From Bacteroidota bacterium (GTDB taxonomy: Bacteria > Bacteroidota > Bacteroidia > Flavobacteriales > Flavobacteriaceae): a stretch of DNA of 64,000 bases. Shown here piece by piece: positions 56,982 to 64,000 of this stretch. The notes under the pieces are model-generated. The model worked only from the letters and a program-made list of their open reading frames with translations, was not told the origin of the DNA and ran no database searches. Every line of letters starts with the position of its first letter. Position 1 is the stretch's first letter. The DNA lies in contig JAEWJM010000009.1 in NCBI GenBank assembly GCA_023386585.1, positions 1 through 64,000 on the forward strand, read 5' to 3'. The position numbers were made by a program, and so were the translations under genes.

Positions 56982-57127
56982 GGCGAAAAAAGGCAAATGC
57001 AAAGTGCTTCTTTTATAAGCTTTTTGGATTTGCCTTTTTTAGTAAACTGCGCAACGGAAGGAGGCACGACTGACTGGAGCAGCGTGGCGGAACTAAGGCG
57101 AGCAAGGAGAGAGACCGTTTGATTGCC
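56982..57127 (+). repeat. Direct repeat R2, copy 1
   Basis: This 146-base element is repeated at 61550-61694 with only about ten differences. It contains a long hairpin (AAAAAAGGCAAAT pairing with ATTTGCCTTTTTT) and ends with the identical GACTGACTGGAGCAGCGTGG and CGGAACTAAGGCGAGCAAGG. It ends 127 bases before the start of the metallopeptidase gene. Confidence 0.85.
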
Positions 57128-57254
57128 CTAGTCTCGTTACTTTCTTTGGATCATAATAAAAATTTCATTCGCATATCGGCCGTTATGTGCCAAAATTAGG
57201 GAAATCCCTATTTTTCAACAAGTTAAAAAGCATAATTTAGCCAAAAAACACATC

Positions 57255-58271
57255 GTGAAATCTTTTTTGTCGACCCTCGTCATGGTAATCTGCAGTCTTA
57301 CCATCAATGCTCAGAATTCATCGGACTATCACTTCTGTAACTATGTATATGGTGCGGATAATAGCGCTTATGAACTCTGTAAAACAATACAGATGTCATC
57401 ATTTGCAACAAATATTGAGGCCGACAAAGCCATTGAAAAATTATTACGACCCCTAGGTTTAAAAAAGAATTTTATCCTTGTTCCTTGTGATCATATAAAC
57501 AACTGTGCTGCTGTAACATTAAATGATGGTTATAGATACATAATTTATGACAAAAATTTTATGGCAGCAATCGAAAATAATTCTGCTAGTAATTGGTCAT
57601 CGATCTCAATTCTTGCTCATGAACTGGGACATCATCTCAACGGTCACACACTCTCAAAATCTTCTTTAGAGGATCAGCGCGAAGAAGAATTAGAAGCAGA
57701 CGAATTTTCCGGGTTTATACTTCAGAAACTAGGAGCTACTCTCAAAGATGCTCAAGCAGCGATGAGGTCGCTTCCCCATCCTTCGGAAAGCCTGGAAAAA
57801 TTTAGCGACCATCCTTGTTTGACTAAGAGATTAGCCGCAATTGCAAGAGGATTTGATCAGGCACTTGGAACAACAACGACAGCAACAACGACACCAGAGA
57901 GCATAGACTATCCTTCAGAACATACTTCAAATTCCGGTGGACGGTTTGAGGATCCAATAGATTATCTTTCTTTTTCTGTGGATCATAAAAACTCTTGGGT
58001 CACTAGCACGGGGGCAAGTGCGTTTGAATATGATGTTTTTTTACAGAACAACAGTAAATACCAAATTCGCTTAACAGTCAAACTGCCATACGGTTACTAT
58101 GACAATTGTATAGCCAAGGAACAAAATTTTAGACGACAGGGATATAGGAAAAAGGTACTAACGTTGAATCCTTATGAATCGAAAGTTGTACAGTACGACT
58201 TTGAATTAAATGGTGCTCGATGTGTAGGTATAAGCGATGCGCTGATAACTGAATGCCAATATTTAGAATAA
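57255..58271 (+). CDS. Secreted M48-like zinc metallopeptidase
   Basis: This 338-residue protein starts at GTG and has a signal peptide (CSLTINA-QNS). The zinc motif is HELGH at residues 122-126, inside SILAHELGHHLNGHTLS. The third ligand is expected in EEELEADEFSGF near 145-152, the usual E-x3-D region of M48 peptidases. Residues 155-200 are the helical part (LGATLKDAQAAMRSLPHPSE) with HPCLTKRLAAI. After a Thr-rich linker (TTTTATTTPES, about 212) a beta-rich C-terminal domain begins near residue 240. It has no T9SS tail, so it is probably periplasmic. It follows the R2 repeat and precedes two small secreted proteins. Confidence 0.85.
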   Translation: MKSFLSTLVMVICSLTINAQNSSDYHFCNYVYGADNSAYELCKTIQMSSFATNIEADKAIEKLLRPLGLKKNFILVPCDHINNCAAVTLNDGYRYIIYDKNFMAAIENNSASNWSSISILAHELGHHLNGHTLSKSSLEDQREEELEADEFSGFILQKLGATLKDAQAAMRSLPHPSESLEKFSDHPCLTKRLAAIARGFDQALGTTTTATTTPESIDYPSEHTSNSGGRFEDPIDYLSFSVDHKNSWVTSTGASAFEYDVFLQNNSKYQIRLTVKLPYGYYDNCIAKEQNFRRQGYRKKVLTLNPYESKVVQYDFELNGARCVGISDALITECQYLE

Positions 58272-58426
58272 GTGCTTACGGCACATAACACTATAGAGCC
58301 ACGATGCCTGCTTTTGTTCCTACAGAAAGTACGCATAAATCCATTGGATAGGACTTTTCATAAGGCTGGATAAACCGTTCCACTTACAGCAGCCTGAAGC
58401 AATAATGCACTGGGAACACAAACACA

Positions 58427-58780
58427 ATGAAAATTATAGTAAAAATCATTACGCTTTTTGCGATGACTTTGTTCTGGGGGTCATGCTCAAATGAATCTGC
58501 TGCTGTACAAGACACTCCGCCTGTAGCGGTAGAAATTCAAAAAACTCCGCAAATGGTTGAATTTGAAAGATCCTTAACCTCATTTGGTCAAGATTTGAAA
58601 ACCGACAAAGCTAGGTTAGAAAAAAATTCGGAAAGGTTTGAAGGAGCACGGAAATACCTTGCTTTTTATAACCAGAAAATTGCAAAAGATGCATCAGAAA
58701 ATGACATTTTACGCCAAGCGCTGATGCTGCATTCTAAAAATGTAAAAGAATTGATTAACCAAAATACAACACCACAATGA
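58427..58780 (+). CDS. Small lipoprotein of unknown function
   Basis: The 117-residue protein has a signal peptide and lipobox (LFWGSC, Cys about 20). The mature part is helical and charged (FERSLTSFGQDLKTDKARLE, NSERFEGARKYLAFYNQKI) and is likely to form a coiled coil. No family is recognised. Its stop overlaps the start of the next gene by four bases (ATGA), so the two are coupled. Confidence 0.7.
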   Translation: MKIIVKIITLFAMTLFWGSCSNESAAVQDTPPVAVEIQKTPQMVEFERSLTSFGQDLKTDKARLEKNSERFEGARKYLAFYNQKIAKDASENDILRQALMLHSKNVKELINQNTTPQ

Positions 58781-59298
58781 AAAGATTATTTACCATATTG
58801 TTCGTATTGATTACTTGCGCAGCATTTAGTCAAAAGACTGTTGAGATTTACAACTTTTCCAGTCATAATTTTGATTTTCGTCTTGAGACAAAGCCACTTG
58901 CAGCCGGAATTAATTATCCAACTTTAAATACCGGTAATACTCTTTACACTTTGACACCCGCGGTCGGTTACGTAATCTACACAAACTCCACTACAACGGG
59001 TATACCATATTATTCGCCTTTGAGTATTCCATTCATTACAGGATGGTTTAGAAAGAATAGTGGAACAGCGGCCGATATTCCAATATCGAATACGACCGCT
59101 CAGTCGGCTTTCCAGAATTCTCAACAATGGAATATTATTAAATTTAGCTTTGCAGGAATTCCTTTTTCTGGAACAGGCTATTTTAATGCAACAGGGAGTA
59201 GCTTTAATTATTATAGTCCATCAAGCGGCACGACTACTTATTTCGATGTTTACGATTTGGGGTCAGGCTCATATCAAGTATTTATTGATGAATTTTAG
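58777..59298 (+). CDS. Secreted beta-rich protein of unknown function
   Basis: The 173-residue protein has a signal peptide (VLITCAAFS-QKT) followed by a beta-rich domain (VEIYNFSSHNFDFRLETKP, TGYFNATGSSFNYYSPSSG). It lacks a T9SS tail and has no known family. It is translationally coupled to the lipoprotein before it and is followed by a terminator. The pair may act together at the envelope. Confidence 0.7.
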   Translation: MKRLFTILFVLITCAAFSQKTVEIYNFSSHNFDFRLETKPLAAGINYPTLNTGNTLYTLTPAVGYVIYTNSTTTGIPYYSPLSIPFITGWFRKNSGTAADIPISNTTAQSAFQNSQQWNIIKFSFAGIPFSGTGYFNATGSSFNYYSPSSGTTTYFDVYDLGSGSYQVFIDEF

Positions 59299-59308
59299 TT
59301 AACTACTT

Positions 59309-59346
59309 AAAAGAGCAATACCTTTCGTGTTGCTCTTTTAATTTTT
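59309..59346 (+). terminator. Rho-independent terminator
   Basis: The stem AAAAGAGCAA/TTGCTCTTTT has a ten-base loop and is followed by TTAATTTTT. It separates the lipoprotein pair from the SBBP gene. Confidence 0.8.
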
Positions 59347-59357
59347 ACATTTATATT

Positions 59358-61172
59358 ATGAAAAAGGCCCTTTTAATTACTGCGTTTATGCTGCTTGTGG
59401 TTAACTGTTCATGGTCTCAAGAATCCTATGAAAGAAGTTGGGCAACATACTATGGCGGTGAAGTCACTTTTGCAGCAGATGATGCCATGGACACCCAAGG
59501 AAACCTCTACATAGCCGGCTATGTAATGGGGAATGGGACTTACAATAATCAATTTACTACAGACAATTCGCTCCAGCCGTTTTACGGTGGTGGAATCAGC
59601 GATGGGTTTCTTGCCAAATTCAGTCCCGATGGCCTTCTGTTGTGGGCCACTTTTTTTGGCGGAAGCGGAGACGACAATATCAGCAATATCGATATTGATA
59701 AAAATGACAATATTTATGTGGTGGGAAAAACTTCGAGTGCGACATTGGCATCAGCGGGCTCCTTCCAAGAAAATTTTGGAGGAATCACCGATGGGTTCTT
59801 AGCAAGATTTACTACAGACGGCGCTTTGGTTTGGAGCACCTTTGTTGGTGCAGCCGATGAGGACGAGACCATAGGTGTAAACTGCACAGCCATTGGCGAT
59901 ATCGTTCTGTACGGGAAGACGAAAAGCACCACCGGCATAGCAACAGCAGGAAGCTTTCAAGAAACTGTTGCTCTTGCCCAGAACCGTTCTATTAGCTTTA
60001 TATCAAAATATTTCCCCAATGGAGTACGGGATTGGTCAACATATTATGGTACTGGTGCAGTAAATTCATTTTCAGGTATTACTGGTGTTACCAGCAATGA
60101 TACGGGCATATTCATAGCGGGCACGGTTACAGATTATACAGCCAACACATATTTCGCAACTTCCGGGGCTTTTCAGCCAATGAACGGCGGCAACAATCAA
60201 ACTGGTCCCGACCTGTTCCTTTCAAAATTTTCACATCAAGGCGATAGAATTTGGGGAACATATTTTGGCGGCCTCAATGTTGACAGGTCTTATTCTTCGA
60301 GCTCCACCTTTGATGAAGGTGTGGCCAAAAGAAGCGCAACCGCTACAAGTGATTCTGTATATATTACCGGCTTATCAAATAGTGTAAATACGCTCTCAAC
60401 TCCCGGAGTTTTTCAAACCACTAAAAGCAATTATTCCAATATCATAGTTCAGTTTGACAATTCGGGAAATAGGATATGGTGTAGTTATTTGGGAAATTGG
60501 GGGTCGGGAATAGTGCCGCTTGAATGTGCAGCACTTTCTATAGACGATAATGACCGTTTATACGTTGCCGGTAGCGCAGCAATTGATGATATTACAACGC
60601 CAGGAAGTTACCAACCATTGCCAAGTACCATTCCGGGGTCGGCTGAAGTGCCAAAAAATGACTGTTATACAGCTATTATAACAGCAGATGGAATAACCAG
60701 ACAGTATTCGACATTTTATGGCGGCACATCTGCTGAAAGCGCGTGCAGGACATTGTTTCACGAAAACGGCTTTTATATCATCGGCTCAACATCGAGTGCC
60801 GAAAATATTGCTACCACGGGAAGTTACCAACATAATCTTGCGCTTAGTGGTGACAGCCAGCTCCCTTTCCCATCCAACGCTTTCATCGCAAAATTCTCTC
60901 AAATCCCGCTCGCCATAACAGATTTTTATAATGAAAACCTTGTTATCTTCCCGGTTCCCAACAACGGAAGTTTTACCGTAAACCTCAACGACAATTATCT
61001 CGGCAGTACGATCAATATTATTGATATGACAGGGAAAATTATCCATACAGAAAAACTCGCGACCACCTCGCAAAATATCAATGTTCCAAATCTTGAAAAG
61101 GGAACTTATGTAGTCAGGATTTCCAATGGCAAAGGCCTTGTTTACGAAAAGAAAATATTGGTCACCCAGTAG
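59358..61172 (+). CDS. SBBP beta-propeller protein with T9SS sorting domain
   Basis: This 604-residue secreted protein has a signal peptide (LVVNCSWS-QES). It is followed by about eight SBBP-type repeats of 50-60 residues, with cores such as WATFFGGSGDDNISNIDIDK and GDIVLYGKTKSTTGIATAGS, spanning about residues 25-510. The last 80 residues are a type A T9SS sorting domain (LVIFPVPNNGSFTVNL, IIDMTGKIIHTEK, YEKKILVTQ). It should be exported and processed like the other cargo here. The ligand is unknown. It lies between the terminator and the second R2 repeat. Confidence 0.92.
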   Translation: MKKALLITAFMLLVVNCSWSQESYERSWATYYGGEVTFAADDAMDTQGNLYIAGYVMGNGTYNNQFTTDNSLQPFYGGGISDGFLAKFSPDGLLLWATFFGGSGDDNISNIDIDKNDNIYVVGKTSSATLASAGSFQENFGGITDGFLARFTTDGALVWSTFVGAADEDETIGVNCTAIGDIVLYGKTKSTTGIATAGSFQETVALAQNRSISFISKYFPNGVRDWSTYYGTGAVNSFSGITGVTSNDTGIFIAGTVTDYTANTYFATSGAFQPMNGGNNQTGPDLFLSKFSHQGDRIWGTYFGGLNVDRSYSSSSTFDEGVAKRSATATSDSVYITGLSNSVNTLSTPGVFQTTKSNYSNIIVQFDNSGNRIWCSYLGNWGSGIVPLECAALSIDDNDRLYVAGSAAIDDITTPGSYQPLPSTIPGSAEVPKNDCYTAIITADGITRQYSTFYGGTSAESACRTLFHENGFYIIGSTSSAENIATTGSYQHNLALSGDSQLPFPSNAFIAKFSQIPLAITDFYNENLVIFPVPNNGSFTVNLNDNYLGSTINIIDMTGKIIHTEKLATTSQNINVPNLEKGTYVVRISNGKGLVYEKKILVTQ

Positions 61173-61549
61173 GGAACAGTTTTGCTAAATTCTAAAATTT
61201 TTAAAATGGTTTTTTCATAAATGTTTGCTCTGACTTCAAACAGCAGTCCTTTGCATCCCAAAACTGTTGATGATATTTAGCAACGCGGTCTGCACCGGCA
61301 GCAGTCGATTCCAATTGCAGTCGATGTGTCTTTTGAGGGAATGAGTCGATCCATCAGTTACACCACTAAGATCAGATATGAAATGCTCAGGCTTTATCGA
61401 GTCGCCAGCCAGCCATTTGCTGAATCTTAGGTTCATCAAGTCTTGGCTTCTATTTCATCTTTACCTTGCCGAAAGTGCTCAGCAAAGCCTCAAAAAGTGC
61501 ACAGCCGAGGCCGTCTGCGGAAGGACCCTGTGAGGCGTGTGAAGATTAT
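61173..61549. other. Intergenic, possible gene remnant
   Basis: About 375 bases without a confident gene. A 67-codon minus-strand frame (61236-61439) has protein-like text such as SGVTDGSTHSLKRHIDCNWN, but no signal or family, and may be a gene fragment. The right end (61460-61530) loosely matches 63735-63810. Confidence 0.4.
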
Positions 61550-61694
61550 GGCGAAAAAAGGCAAATGCAAAGTGCTTCTTTTCAAGCTTTTTGCATTTGT
61601 CTTTTTGAGTGAACTGCGGAACGGAAGGAGGAACGACTGACTGGAGCAGCGTGGCGGAACTAAGGCGAGCAAGGAGAGAGACCGATTGATTGCC
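61550..61694 (+). repeat. Direct repeat R2, copy 2
   Basis: This 145-base copy of 56982-57127 keeps the hairpin (GGCAAATGCAAAG and its partner CTTTTTGCATTTG) and the identical right end. It lies 116 bases before tcmP and closes the cassette of metallopeptidase, lipoprotein pair and SBBP gene. Confidence 0.85.
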
Positions 61695-61810
61695 AGTACT
61701 GTATTTCCCTGCTGGTAGGAAGATCTTTAATTATAATACTCGCATATACAGAAGTTACCCGCAAGCTTTCCGAGTATTACGTATATTAGCGACCACTTAC
61801 TTAAGGACTT

Positions 61811-62935
61811 ATGGCCAGCAATGAATTCTTTAATGAACAGCAGGAACAATCATTAGTTAAATCTACAATCGTCGCAAAATACTTCGAGGTATGGGCAAAA
61901 GTAATTATTGGTACGCAGAAGCGATATCCCAACACTACTCAGAAGATAGCCTATATCGATTTGTTTGCAGGCCCGGGACGGTATAAAGATGGAACGCTTT
62001 CAACTCCATTGAAGATATTAACCAACGCTGTTGCAAATAAAGATTTGAGCGAAAGATTAGTCGCCATATTCAATGACAAGAACGGAGACAATTCCAAAGA
62101 ATTGGAAAAAACAATCTCTGAAATTGAAGATATCTCAAACCTAAAATATAAGCCGAAAGTTTGGAATGAAGAAGTTGGAGAAAATATCGTTGCACAATTT
62201 GAAAAAATTAAACTTATTCCAACGTTCTTTTTTGTTGATCCGTGGGGATATAAGGGTTTATCACTGCGATTAGTAAATTCTGTTGTGCGAAATTGGGGAT
62301 GCGATGCAATCTTCTTTTTCAATTACAATCGTATTAGCATGGGTTTAAAAAATCCGAAAGTGGAGGAACATATGAACGCCTTATTTGGTGATCATCGCTG
62401 CGAGCGATTAAGAGACCAGCTAGACAATAAACGGAGTGATGAAAAGGAATTGCTTATAGTTGAAGAACTTTGCAATGCATTGAAAGAATACGGATCGAAC
62501 TATGTTCTTCCCTTTCGTTTTAAAGACGCTAAAGGTAGACGAACAAGTCATCATTTAATTTTCGTCAGCAAAGACTTCAAGGGCTATGAAATAATGAAAG
62601 AAATAATGGCATTAGAAAGTACTAGCAATGATGAAGGAGTTCCTTCTTTTGAATATGATCCTGCAGATTTTCTTCCCAAACAAACACTTCTATTTCGGCT
62701 TTCTCGGCCGCTAGATAACCTTAAGGAAGAATTACTTCAGACTTTTGCCGGACAGTCGTTATCAATGAAAGATATATATGTTCAACATAACGTCGATACG
62801 CCTTACATTAAAAAGAATTATAAAGAGGTTTTAAAACAGCTTCACGCGGAGGGAAAAATTGATGCTACAGCAAAGAACGGAAAGGCACCGAGAGTCGGTA
62901 CCTTTGGAGACGAAACTTTAGTAACGTTTAAGTAA
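61811..62935 (+). CDS. tcmP: Three-Cys-motif partner protein TcmP
   Basis: TcmP proteins occur beside Gp37/Gp68-type (DUF5131) proteins carrying a three-cysteine motif, as here. The 374 residues begin with a Rossmann-like domain bearing a methyltransferase-type motif, IAYIDLFAGPGRYKDG, near residue 46. A second motif, FFVDPWGYKGL, near 140 occupies the place of a catalytic loop, although the typical NPPY is replaced by DPWGY. The C-terminal 90 residues (from about 285) look like a winged helix with LKQLHAEGKIDATAKNGK. The chemistry is unproven. The stop overlaps the next start by one base (TAATG), so the pair is made together. Confidence 0.88.
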   Translation: MASNEFFNEQQEQSLVKSTIVAKYFEVWAKVIIGTQKRYPNTTQKIAYIDLFAGPGRYKDGTLSTPLKILTNAVANKDLSERLVAIFNDKNGDNSKELEKTISEIEDISNLKYKPKVWNEEVGENIVAQFEKIKLIPTFFFVDPWGYKGLSLRLVNSVVRNWGCDAIFFFNYNRISMGLKNPKVEEHMNALFGDHRCERLRDQLDNKRSDEKELLIVEELCNALKEYGSNYVLPFRFKDAKGRRTSHHLIFVSKDFKGYEIMKEIMALESTSNDEGVPSFEYDPADFLPKQTLLFRLSRPLDNLKEELLQTFAGQSLSMKDIYVQHNVDTPYIKKNYKEVLKQLHAEGKIDATAKNGKAPRVGTFGDETLVTFK

Positions 62936-63660
62936 TGGCTCAATCTAGTATAGAATGGACTGAAATGACTTGGAACCCAACGACTGGGTGTACCAAAATC
63001 TCGCAAGGATGTAAGTTTTGCTATGCAGAAATTATGTCAAAGCGACTAAAAGCGATGGGTATTCCAAAGTATAAAGACACTTTCGAAGTTCGAATACACC
63101 CTGAAGCTCTGAAAGTTCCTTATACTTGGAAAAAGTCCAAGGTTGTTTTTGTAAATTCGATGAGCGATTTATTTCACGAGGAAATACCCATAGATTTCAT
63201 TAAAAGGGTATTTAATGTTATGAATAACAATCCCCAGCATGTTTTTCAAGTACTTACCAAAAGAGCTGAGCGTCTCTTTGAAATCCACGCTGAACTTAAG
63301 TGGTCCCATAATATCTGGATGGGTGTTTCGGTTGAAGAGGAGAAAGTGGAAGGGCGCATAGAATTCCTCCGAAATACTAATGCAAAAGTCAAATTCCTTT
63401 CTCTTGAACCACTACTCGGACCTTTGCCTAGTTTAAATCTTGAGAAAATCGATTGGGTAATCGTCGGGGGAGAAAGCGGTCAAAATCCAAGACCAATGGA
63501 AGCAGATTGGGTTATAGATATTCACGAGCAATGCAAGATAAGTGGAGTCGCCTTTTTCTTTAAACAGTGGGGCGGTAAAAATAAAAAGAAAACCGGGCGG
63601 CAATTAATGGGAAGAACATATGATGAAATGCCTGAAATCGATCTACAGTATAGTGTTTAA
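62935..63660 (+). CDS. DUF5131/Gp37-Gp68 family protein with three-Cys motif
   Basis: This 241-residue protein belongs to the phage Gp37/Gp68 (DUF5131) family, the partner of TcmP. The N-terminal motif CTKISQGCKFCYAE has cysteines at about 19, 26 and 29 (C-x6-C-x2-C), a pattern related to radical SAM iron-sulfur binding. MSDLFHEEIP near 76, VLTKRAERL near 102, WMGVSVEEE near 128 and VIVGGESGQNPRP near 175 are the other conserved blocks. I infer a radical-SAM-like iron-sulfur enzyme acting on nucleic acid or with TcmP. It is translationally coupled to TcmP and is the last gene of the window. Confidence 0.9.
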   Translation: MAQSSIEWTEMTWNPTTGCTKISQGCKFCYAEIMSKRLKAMGIPKYKDTFEVRIHPEALKVPYTWKKSKVVFVNSMSDLFHEEIPIDFIKRVFNVMNNNPQHVFQVLTKRAERLFEIHAELKWSHNIWMGVSVEEEKVEGRIEFLRNTNAKVKFLSLEPLLGPLPSLNLEKIDWVIVGGESGQNPRPMEADWVIDIHEQCKISGVAFFFKQWGGKNKKKTGRQLMGRTYDEMPEIDLQYSV

Positions 63661-64000
63661 AGCCAGCGGGTAACAATGGCTACTTTCAGTGCTGCTTTTG
63701 AGGTAATTGGAGCAGCAAGTTAAATAATAAACTTTTATCTTGCCGACAGTACTCAGCTTCTATTTCCGCACCAGGAAAGTAGCCAAGGCCGTTAGCAGAG
63801 ATTGCTTTGACTCGCTCTTTTAAGAATACAACTAGTCTTTTTTAAATCAACCTAAAATTCTGAGATGAGCTTATACGAACAAAAACCAAAAAAATGCGCC
63901 TCAATAAACAATAAATTTCAATACAGAATCTTGATTATTCGTGCTGACTTTTAGAAAATAGCTTCCCGCTGCAAGTCTACCTGTAAAATCGAACGGTACT
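63661..64000. other. Intergenic end of window
   Basis: No gene of useful length. Bases 63735-63810 loosely resemble 61460-61530 (CTTGCCGACAGTACTCAGC against CTTGCCGAAAGTGCTCAGC; GGCCGT followed by a GC-rich run), suggesting a third, degenerate relative of the repeat region that flanks the TcmP pair. The rest is AT-rich. Confidence 0.4.

Noticed and set aside
61236..61439. 67-codon minus-strand frame with protein-like text
   Set aside because: It may be a real fragment, but there is no family, no start signal and no continuation on either side.
1..64000. CRISPR array or intact tRNA or rRNA genes
   Set aside because: I found no regularly spaced repeats of CRISPR type and no complete tRNA cloverleaf. 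Only the 3' tail at 41458-41480 is tRNA-like.

Overview
The window is a chromosomal segment of a Bacteroidetes bacterium, very probably a Flavobacteriaceae close to Flavobacterium. The evidence is the block porV-porU-gldJ-murF, which has the gene order I know from gliding flavobacteria, the type IX secretion (T9SS) sorting domains on several cargo proteins, and families largely confined to the phylum (DUF6266, DUF6428, DUF6660, the CzcA-TolC fusion). There is no rRNA operon, intact tRNA or CRISPR array.

Bases 1-21400 are core genome. The minus strand carries a secreted M1 aminopeptidase, pdhC, pdhA (no pdhB nearby), cdd, and the T9SS genes porV and porU. The plus strand carries gldJ, murF and a ligase-polymerase LigD without a phosphoesterase domain. 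A minus-strand cassette follows (thioredoxin-like, ApbE, DUF4266, DUF3570), then two small envelope proteins and the pair SMUG2-like glycosylase/DUF488. Bases 21400-28900 hold a tyrosine recombinase beside a 32-base perfect palindrome, then a phosphate regulon (OprO/P-like porin, pstS, pstC, pstA, pstB, phoU).

Bases 29000-41500 are a metal and metalloid resistance island, entirely on the minus strand: a DUF6660 Cys-rich protein, a CzcA-TolC fusion, CzcB, a secreted HMA protein, a Zn/Cd-type P1B ATPase, ArsR, DUF6428 (frameshifted), an ArsC-type phosphatase, ACR3, what looks like the tail of a chromate transporter, and a methyltransferase. Its upstream edge has a dead integrase fragment and a 3' tRNA tail followed by a terminator, as expected of a genomic-island junction.

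Bases 41800-64000 are accessory. T9SS cargo genes (RCC1 repeats, a large adhesin-like protein, leucine-rich repeats, SBBP propeller) alternate with repeats and small operons. Two cargo genes are broken, one by an in-frame TAG and one by a -1 frameshift. A five-gene operon (DUF6266, DUF5675, then three small membrane proteins) is the best candidate for an undescribed system. The window ends with a translationally coupled three-Cys-motif pair (TcmP plus DUF5131/Gp37-Gp68), probably linked to mobile-element or defence biology. Two direct repeats (about 250 and 146 bases) bracket successive cassettes here, suggesting modular gene exchange.

The T9SS machinery on the left (PorU, PorV, GldJ) would export and process the cargo on the right. 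Three independent gene breaks in 64 kb could be real decay or base-calling errors; reads would decide.
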